DNA of 64,000 bases from Planctomycetota bacterium (GTDB lineage: Bacteria; Planctomycetota; UBA1135; GCA-002686595): the NCBI GenBank assembly GCA_020638835.1, contig JACKHV010000008.1, forward strand, positions 1 through 64,000, written 5' to 3'. The stretch's first letter is position 1. Each line of letters starts with the position of its first letter. Made by a program: the position numbers and the translations under genes. Below, piece by piece: positions 1 to 8,508 of the stretch. The notes beneath the pieces were generated by a model. The model made no database searches, was not told the DNA's origin, and saw nothing but the letters and a program-made list of their open reading frames with translations.

Positions 1-1570
1 CCGCGCGGTCGACGAGCGCGTCGTCCAGCCCGTAGCGCCGCGCGATGACGAGCGCGGCCGACTCGCCCGGGACGCCGATCACGAGCGTGTAGCAGGGCGC
101 GAGGGTCTCGAGGTCGAACTCGGCGCACGCGTTCTCGACGCGCGGGTGGCGGAAGGCGAACTCCTTCAAGCGGCCGAGGTGCGTGCTGACGAGCGTCGGC
201 ACGTCCTTCTCGAGCAAGCGCTCGAGCAAGGCTTCGCCAAGCGCCGCGCCCTCGTCGGGATCCGTTCCGCCGCCCAGCTCGTCGAGCAGCACGAGCACGC
301 GCGGGTTCGCGCGCGCGAGTCCGTCGCAGATGCGCACGAGGTGCGACGAGAAGGTCGAGAGGCTCTGGCTGATCTCTTGTTCGTCGCCGATGTCGGCGGC
401 GATGCCGTCGTAGAACGGGATCGCGCTGCCCTCGGCGCAGGGCACCGGCAGACCGAGCCGCAGCATCAGCGCGAACAGCCCCGCCGTCTTCAGCGCGAGC
501 GTCTTCCCGCCCGTGTTCGGCCCGGTGATGATCAGCATCGAGAACTCGTCGCCGAGGCGCAGGTCGATCGGGACGACGCGCTCGAGCCGTCCCTCGCGCA
601 CTTCGCCGATCAAGAGCGGATGCCGCGCCTGGCGCAGCAACATGCCGACCGGCGCGCCGGGGTCGCCGCCGATCTTGGGGACGCGCGCGTCGTACTCGGC
701 CGCGAATCCGATCGAGACCAGCGACAGTTCGAGCCGCCCGAGCAGCTCGCCCGCGCGCTCGAGCGCCGGCGCGTTCGCGCTGATCTCGTGCGACAGCTCG
801 GTGAGGATGCGCGAGAGCTCGCGGCGCTCCTCGACGCGCACTTCGGCGAGCCGGTTCGCGAGCGGGATCACCTCGCGCGGCTCGACGAAGACGCTCTGTT
901 CGCTCTGCGAGCGGTCGTGGACGATGCCCTTCACGCGACCGGAGCTCTTCGCGCGCACCGCGAGGCAGTGGCGGCCGCCGCGCAAGTGCACGCGGCCGTC
1001 GGTCAGCACGTTGCGCACGTCGCTGCGGCCCGCGATCTGGCGCAGCGTGCCGTCGATCCTCGACGAGAGGTCGCGCTCCTCGTTGCGCAGCTTCGCGAGC
1101 AGCGGTGTCGCCTCGGACATGATCTTGCCGCGCTCGTCGACGACGCGTGCGAGGCGCTCGCGCAGCGCGTTCGTGTCGGGCAACTCCGCGCCGAGCGCGC
1201 CGAGCCGCGGCACGTCTCCCGCTCGCCGCTCCAGCCAGTCGCCGAGCCGCTCGATCGCGCCCAGCAGGCCGACGGCGGCCGCCAGCTCGGACTCCTCGAG
1301 CCCGCGCTTGTGCGACGCCTCCAGGATCGGCCCGGGATCCGTCAGGCCGCCGAGCGACGGCAGGTCGCCCGCGCGCTCGAGCAGCTGCATCTCGCGCACG
1401 CGTTCGAGCGCGTCGCGCGCGTCCGATTCCTCGAGCGGCGCCAGCTCGCGCACGGCACGACGCCCCAGGCTCGACTGCACGAAGTCCTCGAGCAGCAGCA
1501 GCAGGGCGTCCAATTCGAGCGCGCGGGCGGCGAAGGCCGTCCGCGCGCGGTCTCGGGTCTCGGCGTTCAT
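1..1570 (-). CDS. mutS2: Endonuclease MutS2 / RqcU-type MutS homologue, C-terminal part cut by the window edge
   Basis: MutS2 proteins are ABC-type ATPases that act in recombination suppression or on collided ribosomes. About 523 residues are visible, from the ATG at 1568-1570 to the window edge. They hold the core/lever region and the ATPase. The Walker A motif GPNTGGKT lies at residues 350-357. A Walker B-type stretch LLDELGGGTDP and an STHLGRLK segment follow, all typical of MutS2. The KOW and Smr domains expected at the C-terminus lie outside the window. The start overlaps the stop of the upstream glycosyltransferase as ATGA, so the two are probably cotranslated. There is no N-terminal mismatch-recognition domain, which separates it from MutS1. 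Confidence 0.93.
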   Translation of the reverse strand, partial: MNAETRDRARTAFAARALELDALLLLLEDFVQSSLGRRAVRELAPLEESDARDALERVREMQLLERAGDLPSLGGLTDPGPILEASHKRGLEESELAAAVGLLGAIERLGDWLERRAGDVPRLGALGAELPDTNALRERLARVVDERGKIMSEATPLLAKLRNEERDLSSRIDGTLRQIAGRSDVRNVLTDGRVHLRGGRHCLAVRAKSSGRVKGIVHDRSQSEQSVFVEPREVIPLANRLAEVRVEERRELSRILTELSHEISANAPALERAGELLGRLELSLVSIGFAAEYDARVPKIGGDPGAPVGMLLRQARHPLLIGEVREGRLERVVPIDLRLGDEFSMLIITGPNTGGKTLALKTAGLFALMLRLGLPVPCAEGSAIPFYDGIAADIGDEQEISQSLSTFSSHLVRICDGLARANPRVLVLLDELGGGTDPDEGAALGEALLERLLEKDVPTLVSTHLGRLKEFAFRHPRVENACAEFDLETLAPCYTLVIGVPGESAALVIARRYGLDDALVDRA

Positions 1571-3310
1571 CGGGGCGGTCGGACGGCGAAGATCCGGATG
1601 CGCAGCGGATCGCGCAGCGTGCGCGCGCGGTCGATCAGTCCGATGCGCTCCTCGGTCCAGCCCAGATCGTCGCACAAACGCCGCTGCAGAGGGCGCATGA
1701 ACCCGCGCCCCTCGCGCTGGTTGAAGTCGACGGGATCGCTCATCAGGATCACGTCGAACTGGTTCGCCCACTCGGCCAGGTCGTCGTTCGTCCACTCGCC
1801 GTAGCCGAGGTTCCCGCGGAACTCGAGGTCGACGGGCTGGTGCGCGTCGCGCAGGAAGCGCGCGGGCGAGCCGCCGTTCTCGAGCAGACCGAGGTGCAGC
1901 GCGGCCGGCGAGTACTCCGAGGAGATGCCGAGCCAGCCGACGCTCTCGTTCGGCTTCACGGCGCCGGCGATCAACGCGTCGAGTTCCTCGCGCTCCTCGC
2001 GACGCAGCGCGGGACGCTTGGGGACCTGGCGGTCGCGGCCGAGCTCGGAGAAGGTTGCGAAGACCTCCTGCTGGTAGGCGGCGAGCTTCTCGTCCTCCTG
2101 CAGCATCCCGAAGCGGTCGGCGAGCCGCACCACGTCGGACGTCGGGTGGATCGCGACGCCGACGCCGAGCGCGACCAGGATCCCCGCCGCGACGAAGCGC
2201 TGACGCGGCAGGCAGCGCGCGATCCCGAGCGCGGCGAGCGGCCAGAGGCTGACGCCGAGCGGCAGCCAGAAGCGCTTCCAGGAAGAAGGGGTGGAGCCAG
2301 ATCGGCACGAAGGTCGCCGCGAGCGTGAGCCACAGCACGCGCGAGCCGCGCAGGGCCGCGCCGAGCCCGGCGAGCGCGCCGAAGCACTGCAAGGCGAACG
2401 CGCGCAGCGTAATCGTGAAGAAGCAGGAGAGGTAGAGGAAGCGCAGCTCGTCGCTCTGCCCGTTGCCGCTCTGGTTGCCGGAGATGAACTCGCGGAAGGC
2501 CTCGCGGTGCTCCGCCGCGGTCTCGAAGCCGTGCGGCAGCGGCGCGATGAACCACCAGAAGCCGACGATCGCCGGCAGCATCAGGAGGTGCGCGGTGCGA
2601 CGCACGAAGAAGCGGCCGCGGCCGGCGCGCCACTCGACGAGGCCCTCGATCAGCCAGTCGATGCCGCAGCCGAGCGCGAGCAGCAGGCAGTAGTTGAACT
2701 TGGTGAAGAAGGCGAGCACGAACCAGGCGCCGGCGCGTCGTTCGCGAACCAGGCGGCCTTCTTCGCCGAGGTACGCGCCGCGTCGCAGCCAACCGCGCAT
2801 GGCGAGCGCGCCGGTCAGTACGAAGGGCGCCTCGAGGAACAGGCTGGAGCCGAGCGCGAGCCCCATCGGGCTGGCGGCCGCGAAGGCGAGCGCGAGCCAC
2901 GGCACCCAGACCTCGCCGCGCCGCGGAGTGTCGTCCGGTCCGCGAGCGGCACGCGCGAACTCCCGCCCGAGCAGGAAGATCGCCAACAGGGCCAGGCACC
3001 ACACCGCGACCGCGCTGCGCCGCGCGACGTCCTCCGAGATGCCGAAGAGGAACTGCGGCACCGCGAGCATCGCGGGGAAGACGATCGGATAGCGGTCCGA
3101 GTCGTGCACCGCCGCCATCGCGGCCGCAGGGCGGATCGCCTCGGTCGAGAGCACGAGCCGCGCGGCCGGCAGCTCGGCGTGCATCGCCTCGTCCCAGCCC
3201 CAACTCAGCTCGTCCGTGAAGCCGAAGCCCCAGTACAGCGCGAGCGCGGCGCAGATCGCGAGCGCCCACCAGATCTGGCGAGCCGCGGGAGCGGGGTGGG
3301 CCTCGGGCAT
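1567..3310 (-). pseudogene. Integral-membrane glycosyltransferase (ArnT/GT39-like), single-base frameshift
   Basis: Translation from the ATG at 3308-3310 gives a many-spanning membrane protein with an early DE motif (residues W-D-E-A-M-H) in the first extracytoplasmic loop. This is the pattern of polyprenyl-phosphate-sugar-dependent glycosyltransferases (GT39/PMT/ArnT type). The frame breaks near 2281. One extra C in the coding strand after H-P-F-F moves reading to the frame that continues W-K-R-F-W-L-P-L and runs to the TGA at 1567. Both halves keep good coding character, and the end overlaps the mutS2 start as ATGA. The break is therefore recent or an assembly error. Without the shift the protein would be about 580 residues. 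The donor and acceptor cannot be inferred. Confidence 0.7.
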
Positions 3311-3478
3311 GCGCCCTGTGTACCGGCCGCGTCGCTCGCTCACAAGGCGCGAAGGCGCGTCGGAGTCGCCGGGCATCGTTCTTTCCTGATCCTTGGTCGC
3401 GCCGACGTGGATCTGCCGGCGGGCTCGGTTGCTACACTCTCGCGCTTCCACGAGGCCCACGAGAACCGACAGCACGCC

Positions 3479-4669
3479 ATGAAGATTCGCAGGAACCACG
3501 GACGTTTCGAGACCCGCGCGATCCACGCCGGCCAGGAGTCCGATCCGCAGAACGGCGCCGTGATGACGCCGGTCTACCTGACCAGCACCTTCGAGCAGGA
3601 CGCGCCCGCCAAGCCGCGCGACGGCTACGAGTACTCGCGCACGAAGAACCCGACGCGCCTCAGCCTGGAGGAGAACATCGCCAGCCTCGAGGGCGGCAAC
3701 TGGGGCCTCTGCTTCGCGTCGGGGCTCTCGGCGACGAACGCGCTGCTCGACCGCCTCGTTCCCGGCGACAGCGTCGTCTGCGGCAACGACCTCTACGGCG
3801 GCACCTACCGCATCTTCAAGAAGGTCTTCGAGCGCTACGGCATCGAGTTCCGCATGGTCGACGCGACGGACCCGACCAAGGTCGCCGCGGCGATGGACGG
3901 GACGACGAAGTACGTCTACCTCGAGACGCCGACGAACCCGCTGCTGCGCCTGAATGACATTTCGCACATCGCGAAGATCGCGCACTCGGGCGGCGCGCTG
4001 CTGATCGTCGACAACACCTTCGCGACGCCCTACCTGCAGCAACCGCTGGAACTCGGCGCCGACGTCGTGCTGCACTCGATGACGAAGTACCTGGGCGGAC
4101 ACTCGGACGTCGTCGCGGGCGCGCTCGTCGGCAAGGACGAGAAGCTGTTCGACGACTTCGCCTTCTTCCAGAACAGCTGCGGCGGCGGCCTCGACCCGAT
4201 GTCGAGCTTCCTCGTGATGCGCGGCATCAAGACGCTCGCCGTGCGCCTCGACCGCCACTGCGCGAACGCGCTGAAGGTCGCCCAGTACCTCGAGTCGCAC
4301 GACCTCGTCGACCGCGTGATCTACCCCGGCCTCTCCTCGCACCCGCAGCACGAGCTCGCCAAGCGCCAGATGAAGGGCTTCGGCGGCATGGTCTCGGTCG
4401 AGCTGAAGGGCGGCGTCGCGGCCGGTGAAGCGGCGGCCTGCGCCACGAAGGTGTTCACGCTGGCCGAGTCGCTCGGCGGCGTCGAGTCCTTGATCGAGAC
4501 GCCTCCGTCGATGACGCACGCCTCGATCCCGCCGGCGGAGCGCCACGCCGCCGGCCTCGCGGACGGCTTGGTGCGACTTTCGGTCGGCATCGAGCACGAG
4601 GACGACCTGATCGCGGACCTGGCGCAGGCGCTCGAGGCGGCGCGCAAGGCCGTGACCGCGAAGGTCTGA
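3479..4669 (+). CDS. metB: Cystathionine gamma-synthase / trans-sulfuration PLP enzyme
   Basis: 396 residues, the normal length for the Cys/Met-metabolism PLP-dependent family. The PLP lysine is Lys203 in the motif SMTKYLGGHSD. The ETPTNP and DNTFATPYLQ motifs and the C-terminal LSVGIEHEDDL are family hallmarks. These enzymes make cystathionine from an O-acylated homoserine and cysteine, or split it; sequence alone does not separate gamma-synthase from gamma-lyase. The ATG at 3479 begins the conserved region directly. A possible -10 element TACACT lies at 3433-3438 without a convincing -35. The gene appears monocistronic and is closed by a strong hairpin at 4689. Confidence 0.9.
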   Translation: MKIRRNHGRFETRAIHAGQESDPQNGAVMTPVYLTSTFEQDAPAKPRDGYEYSRTKNPTRLSLEENIASLEGGNWGLCFASGLSATNALLDRLVPGDSVVCGNDLYGGTYRIFKKVFERYGIEFRMVDATDPTKVAAAMDGTTKYVYLETPTNPLLRLNDISHIAKIAHSGGALLIVDNTFATPYLQQPLELGADVVLHSMTKYLGGHSDVVAGALVGKDEKLFDDFAFFQNSCGGGLDPMSSFLVMRGIKTLAVRLDRHCANALKVAQYLESHDLVDRVIYPGLSSHPQHELAKRQMKGFGGMVSVELKGGVAAGEAAACATKVFTLAESLGGVESLIETPPSMTHASIPPAERHAAGLADGLVRLSVGIEHEDDLIADLAQALEAARKAVTAKV

Positions 4670-4688
4670 ACCTTCCCTCCCCCGAACG

Positions 4689-4723
4689 AACGGCGCCGCG
4701 GCCCATCGGGCAGCGGCGCCGTT
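4689..4723. terminator. Hairpin terminator between metB and the HU gene
   Basis: Perfect 11-bp inverted repeat AACGGCGCCGC / GCGGCGCCGTT (4689-4699 and 4713-4723) with a 13-nt loop. It sits between two convergent genes and could serve both. It has no long T tract on either side. Confidence 0.6.
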
Positions 4724-4743
4724 CTCGTGCGGGGTGCCCTCGA

Positions 4744-5148
4744 TCAGAAGGGCGAGTTCGTGTTCGACGGCGGCGGCTTGGGCGGCGGCGTCTGTTGCGC
4801 GACTTCGCGCTTCGGCGACTCGGGCTGGGCCTGCATCGGTTCTTCCGGCGGCTCCTCGTCGCAGACGCGTTCGCGCATCATGCGGCCGACCTTGAACTTC
4901 ACGACGCGCTTGGCGGGCACGCGGACCTTCTCGAGCGTGCGCGGGTTCTGGGCCCAGCGCGCCGCGCGCTCCCGCACCTCGAAGACGCCGAACTCGCGGA
5001 ACTCGAGGCGGTTGCCGCGCGCGAGCTCGTCGATGATGTCGTCGAGGAACTGCTGCAGGACTTCCTTGACCACCACCTTGGTCTGTCCGGTGCTCTCGGC
5101 GATCCGATTGACCAGTTCCTTCTTGGTGATGGTGAGGTTTTCGCGCAT
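4744..5148 (-). CDS. HU/IHF-family histone-like DNA-binding protein with Pro-rich tail
   Basis: 134 residues. The first ~95 form an HU/IHF fold. ITKKELVNRIAESTG begins helix 1, EFREFGVFEVRERAAR is the beta-arm entry, and NPRTLEKVRVPAKRVVKFKVG is the arm and C-terminal helix. The arm has N-P-R where HU and IHF normally have N-P-x at the DNA-intercalating Pro. A low-complexity tail rich in Pro, Gln and Glu follows (about 35 residues), unlike typical 90-residue HU. The ATG at 5146-5148 is used because upstream sequence is non-coding GC-rich leader. The gene is monocistronic, read from the promoter at 5268-5295. Confidence 0.9.
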   Translation of the reverse strand: MRENLTITKKELVNRIAESTGQTKVVVKEVLQQFLDDIIDELARGNRLEFREFGVFEVRERAARWAQNPRTLEKVRVPAKRVVKFKVGRMMRERVCDEEPPEEPMQAQPESPKREVAQQTPPPKPPPSNTNSPF

Positions 5149-5267
5149 GCGTGCAGGGAGGGGGTTGGAGCCTGCCGGGGGGGAGCCCTGCGCCGAGAGG
5201 GGGTCGGCGGGGCGCCGGGCGCGGGGGGGCAGCCCTTCGGGCTCGCGTTCCGCTCGGCGGGCCTCTG

Positions 5268-5295
5268 AGTATGGATTGCGGCATCTTGCCGTCAA
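5268..5295 (-). promoter_or_regulatory. Sigma70-type promoter of the HU gene
   Basis: On the minus strand: TTGACG (5290-5295), 16-bp spacer, CATACT (5268-5273). This predicts a ~110-nt leader. The 185-bp gap between dtd and the HU gene (5149-5333) otherwise holds only GC-rich sequence with small hairpins. Confidence 0.55.
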
Positions 5296-5333
5296 GTAAG
5301 AACTTGCGGCGACCGGGCAGGACCGCGGGGAGC

Positions 5334-5789
5334 TCAGGGAGCGTCGGGCGGCGGCTCCTCGAGCAGGAAGGTGACCGGCCCATCGTTGGTCAGTTCGACC
5401 TCCATCATGGCCCCGAAGACCCCCGTCTCGACCCGCAGGCCGAGGCTCCGGAGGCGGCCCACGAAGTGCTCGTAGAGCTCCTCGGCGAGGGCGGGAGGCG
5501 CCGCGCGGTCGAAGGACGGCCGCCTCCCCTTCCGGCCGTCGGCAGCGAGCGTGAACTGGCTGACGACGAGCACCTCGCCGCCCTGGTCGAGCAGGCTCTC
5601 GTTCATGCGCCCCTCCGCGTCGCGGAAGAAGCGGAAGCGCGCGACGCGGTCCGCCAGGCGCTCGGCTTCGCCCTCGGCGTCCCCCTTCATCACGCCGAGC
5701 AGCACGAGCGCGCCCGGTCCGCACGACCCGACGACGGCTCCGTCGACGCGCACGGCGGCGCGCGAGACGCGTTGGACGACGGCCTTCAC
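5334..5789 (-). CDS. dtd: D-aminoacyl-tRNA deacylase (DTD)
   Basis: 151 residues, the standard DTD length. It hydrolyses D-amino acids from mischarged tRNA in the cytoplasm. The N-terminus V-K-A-V-V-Q-R-V-S-R-A is the classic DTD start. The active-site segment SQFTLAADGRKGRRPSF and the Gly-cisPro-type motif L-T-N-D-G-P-V-T are present. The start is the GTG at 5787-5789, whose GTGA overlaps the stop of the upstream TPR gene, so translation is coupled. It is the last gene of the trpS-lipoprotein-TPR-dtd operon. Confidence 0.94.
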   Translation of the reverse strand: MKAVVQRVSRAAVRVDGAVVGSCGPGALVLLGVMKGDAEGEAERLADRVARFRFFRDAEGRMNESLLDQGGEVLVVSQFTLAADGRKGRRPSFDRAAPPALAEELYEHFVGRLRSLGLRVETGVFGAMMEVELTNDGPVTFLLEEPPPDAP

Positions 5790-6868
5790 GACTCCGTCGC
5801 GGCGAGCTGCCGCTCGAGCCGTCCGATGTGCACTTCGGCGCGCGTGCGCTGCAGCACGGCGCCGAGGTCCTTCTGCTGACGCGAGAGCTCGAGCGCGAGT
5901 CGCCACGCCTTCAGCGCGCGACGCGGATCGCCGAAGTGGCGCTCGATCAGCAGCGCTTCCTGCACGACCGGCAGCAGCGCTTGCGGATCCTCGTCGCGCG
6001 CGAGGTTGATCGCCTCGAGCGCGTCGAGGTACTCGCCGCGCGCTTCGCAGACGGCCGCCAGCGCGGTGAAGCGACGCACGGGATCGACGCTCGAGTCCTC
6101 GAGCTGGTCGATCAGGCGCAGCGCGCGGTTCGACTCGCCTTCCTGCACGAGCAGCAGCGCCAGGTCGAGGCGCGCGGCGTCGCGCACGCCGGGCTCGACC
6201 GTCGGATCGTCGCCGGCGAGCGCGATCCAGCTCGACAGCTCGTCGATCGCGGCGTCACGACTGCCGGCCTCGGCCTGGATCCACGCCGAGAGTCGCAACG
6301 CCTGCAGATGGCGCGGATTCAGCTCGAGGCAGCGCTGCAGCGCCTCGCGCGCGTCCTTCCAGCGCCCGAGCAGCACCGAGACGTGCGCGCGCCCGTACCA
6401 GGCCCACGGATCGAGCGGATCGGCCTCGACGGCGCGGTCCAGGAGGTGCAACGCCGCCGGTGCGTCGTCCTCGATGCGCGCGGCGAGCACGAGGTCCGTC
6501 GCCGTTCCGCTCTCCTCGGCGCGGTCGCGGTAGCTCTCGCGCAGGTCGGTGAGCGGGTCGGGCGTCTCGGTGTCGCCCGCGGCGCGGAGGAACTCGGCGC
6601 GCTCCTGCGCGACGGCCAGCTCGGCCTCCTGCAACCAGCGCTGCAGCAGGAACACGTCACGCCGCCGCGTCGCGATCACGCGCAGCGCGTCGCGCGCCGG
6701 TTCCGCGCGGCCGGCTTCGAGGTCGCCGATCGCCGCGACGAGCCGATCCAGGTCGGGACCCGTCAGCTCGGGTTCCGCGCGCCACGCTGCCTCGTAGTCC
6801 GGGCCGCCCGAGGTCGACCCGCAAGCCGCCGCGCCGAGCGCGACGAGCAGCAGCGCGCCGAGCCTCAC
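5786..6868 (-). CDS. TPR-repeat lipoprotein of unknown function
   Basis: 360 residues starting at the GTG at 6866-6868. A short hydrophobic signal ends in AAAC followed by Gly/Ser, a plausible though imperfect lipobox, so the protein is probably a membrane-anchored periplasmic lipoprotein. The rest is helical with tetratricopeptide repeats. The clearest are AVEADPLDPWAWYGRAHVSV and the following K-D-A-R-E-A-L-Q-R-C-L-E-L-N-P repeat, in the middle third. TPRs bind partner proteins; no enzymatic motif is seen. The start overlaps the upstream lipoprotein stop (GTGA) and the end overlaps dtd. Function is not recognised. Confidence 0.85.
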   Translation of the reverse strand: MRLGALLLVALGAAACGSTSGGPDYEAAWRAEPELTGPDLDRLVAAIGDLEAGRAEPARDALRVIATRRRDVFLLQRWLQEAELAVAQERAEFLRAAGDTETPDPLTDLRESYRDRAEESGTATDLVLAARIEDDAPAALHLLDRAVEADPLDPWAWYGRAHVSVLLGRWKDAREALQRCLELNPRHLQALRLSAWIQAEAGSRDAAIDELSSWIALAGDDPTVEPGVRDAARLDLALLLVQEGESNRALRLIDQLEDSSVDPVRRFTALAAVCEARGEYLDALEAINLARDEDPQALLPVVQEALLIERHFGDPRRALKAWRLALELSRQQKDLGAVLQRTRAEVHIGRLERQLAATES

Positions 6869-7356
6869 TGCGGCTCCGCCCCCGTCAACTCGATGGACTG
6901 ACGCTCGACGGCGTCCTGGCCGTCGCGCTTGTAGTAGACGCGTCCGACGGCCTGCACCTTCACGCGCACGTCGCCCGGGCGCTCGAGGATCGTCAAGCGA
7001 CGGACCGCGACGAGCTGCATCGAGTCGAGGTGCGAGCGGATCTCGACCTCTGAGTTCGGGTCGACGAGCTCGACGATCTGCTGGAAGCCGTCGGGGGTCG
7101 TCTCGACCAGCTGGCGGTGGTGCGGTTCGACGACGCGCGTCGCGATGTGCTCGAGCAGTCCCTTCGGCCCCTCGACGCGGATCTCGTCCGCGATCAAGAG
7201 AGCGCCGCGCGTGAAGCTCGGCGTCCACGGGATGATCAGGTCCTCGGCCGAGATCGGCTCGCCGTTCGGGGAGGAACTCGTGTTCCCCTCGGTCGAGCCG
7301 GTCGAGCCGCAGGCGACGAGGAACAGGGAGAGGCAGGCGAGGAGCGGTGCGCGCAT
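6865..7356 (-). CDS. Small lipoprotein, DUF1425-like/unknown
   Basis: 163 residues from the ATG at 7354-7356. The signal peptide ends in a clear lipobox L-V-A-C (Cys16). A Ser/Thr/Asn-rich linker follows, then a compact alpha/beta domain of ~120 residues. It contains V-E-I-R-S-H-L-D-S-M-Q-L-V-A-V-R-R-L and V-Y-Y-K-R-D-G-Q-D, which suggests a small beta-rich periplasmic domain. I do not recognise the family firmly. It sits 53 bp after trpS and overlaps the TPR lipoprotein start, so the two lipoproteins may act together at the same membrane. Confidence 0.8.
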   Translation of the reverse strand: MRAPLLACLSLFLVACGSTGSTEGNTSSSPNGEPISAEDLIIPWTPSFTRGALLIADEIRVEGPKGLLEHIATRVVEPHHRQLVETTPDGFQQIVELVDPNSEVEIRSHLDSMQLVAVRRLTILERPGDVRVKVQAVGRVYYKRDGQDAVERQSIELTGAEPQ

Positions 7357-7409
7357 GGTCGAGGAGCTTCGGGCCGGTGGAACGCCGAGAGTGTCGGCAC
7401 TCGCGCGCC

Positions 7410-8396
7410 TCACCTCAAGCCGCAGGCGGCCAAGCAGCGGTCGCGCACGGCCCGCGCGCGGGAACGCGCCTTCTCGGCGCCGCTCTTCAGGACGGCTTCG
7501 ATGCGCTCGGGGTGCGCGAGCCACTCCTCGCGGGCCGCGCGGCCTGCGGCGAAGTGGTCCTCGATCGCCTCGATCAGGCGCACCTTCAGGTGTCCGTAGC
7601 CGGGGGCGCCTTCTCCGCCGGTGCGCACGCGTTGCTTCCAGTCCTCGAGCTCGGTCGGCTCCAGGAACAGCTCCAGGAAGTCGAACAGCAGCAGCCCCGC
7701 GGGGTCCTTCGGCTCCTCCGGCGGGCGGCTGTCGGTCGGGATGCGGCCGACGGCCTTCTTGAGCGGCTTGCCCGACTCGAACATCCACAGGTCGTTCCCG
7801 TAGCTCTTGCTCATCTTCTCGCCGTCGAGCCCGGGGACCTTCGCGAAGCGCTCTTCGCCGGCCAGGCGGTACTCGGGGCGCTTGAAGCAGCCTTCGCCGT
7901 AGGCCGCGTTGAAGTAGCCCGCCATGTCCTGCGTCATCTCGACGTGCTGCACCTGGTCCTTGCCGACCGGCACGATGTCCGAGTCGTAGGCCAGGATGTC
8001 CGCCGCCATCAGCACGGGGTAGGTGAACAGGCCGACGTTGGGCTTGATGCCGCGCGCCGTCTTGTCCTTGTAGCTGTGCGCCCGCTCGAGGAGCCCCATG
8101 CCGGTGACGCACGAGAGCAGCCACGAGATCTCGGTGACCTCCGGGACGTCGGACTGGCGGAAGAGGATCGCGCGCTCGGGGTCGAGGCCCATCGCGAGGT
8201 ACGACACCGCCGTCTCGCGCACCTGATCGCGCAGCGCCTGCGGGTCGCGGCAGGTCGTCAGCGAGTGGTAGTCGGCGATGAAGTAGAAGTGCTCGCCCGG
8301 CTCCTCGAGCGACGCGACGTGCTGCCGGATCGCCCCGAAGTAGTTGCCGAGGTGCAGGAGGCCGCTGGGCTGGATACCGCTGAGGAAGGTCTTCAT
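7410..8396 (-). CDS. trpS: Tryptophanyl-tRNA synthetase
   Basis: 328 residues, normal for bacterial TrpRS. It charges tRNA-Trp. The class I signature is GIQPSGLLHLGNYFG near the N-terminus (the HIGH equivalent is H-L-G-N). The KMSKS loop reads GEKMSKSYGN. The segments K-D-Q-V-Q-H-V-E-M-T and Y-P-V-L-M-A-A-D-I-L match the tryptophanyl-adenylate pocket. The start is the ATG at 8394-8396. It is the first gene of a minus-strand operon with two lipoproteins and dtd, and is divergent from the WPFF lipoprotein gene. Confidence 0.97.
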   Translation of the reverse strand: MKTFLSGIQPSGLLHLGNYFGAIRQHVASLEEPGEHFYFIADYHSLTTCRDPQALRDQVRETAVSYLAMGLDPERAILFRQSDVPEVTEISWLLSCVTGMGLLERAHSYKDKTARGIKPNVGLFTYPVLMAADILAYDSDIVPVGKDQVQHVEMTQDMAGYFNAAYGEGCFKRPEYRLAGEERFAKVPGLDGEKMSKSYGNDLWMFESGKPLKKAVGRIPTDSRPPEEPKDPAGLLLFDFLELFLEPTELEDWKQRVRTGGEGAPGYGHLKVRLIEAIEDHFAAGRAAREEWLAHPERIEAVLKSGAEKARSRARAVRDRCLAACGLR

Positions 8397-8508
8397 GGCT
8401 CGTTCCCGGCGACGCGCGCGCGGGCGGGCGGAGACCCTAACCGCGTGCGCACAGGCTGTCCAACGCGGTTGTTTCCGAGGCTCCGGCCCCCGACAATGCC
8501 GCGCTCGC

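Noticed and set aside
146..1804. 552-codon plus-strand frame
   Set aside because: It is antisense to mutS2, whose Walker motifs are clear on the other strand.
3311..3478. Possible S-adenosylmethionine riboswitch before metB
   Set aside because: Only 168 bp are available and no conserved SAM-aptamer helices or terminator are seen.
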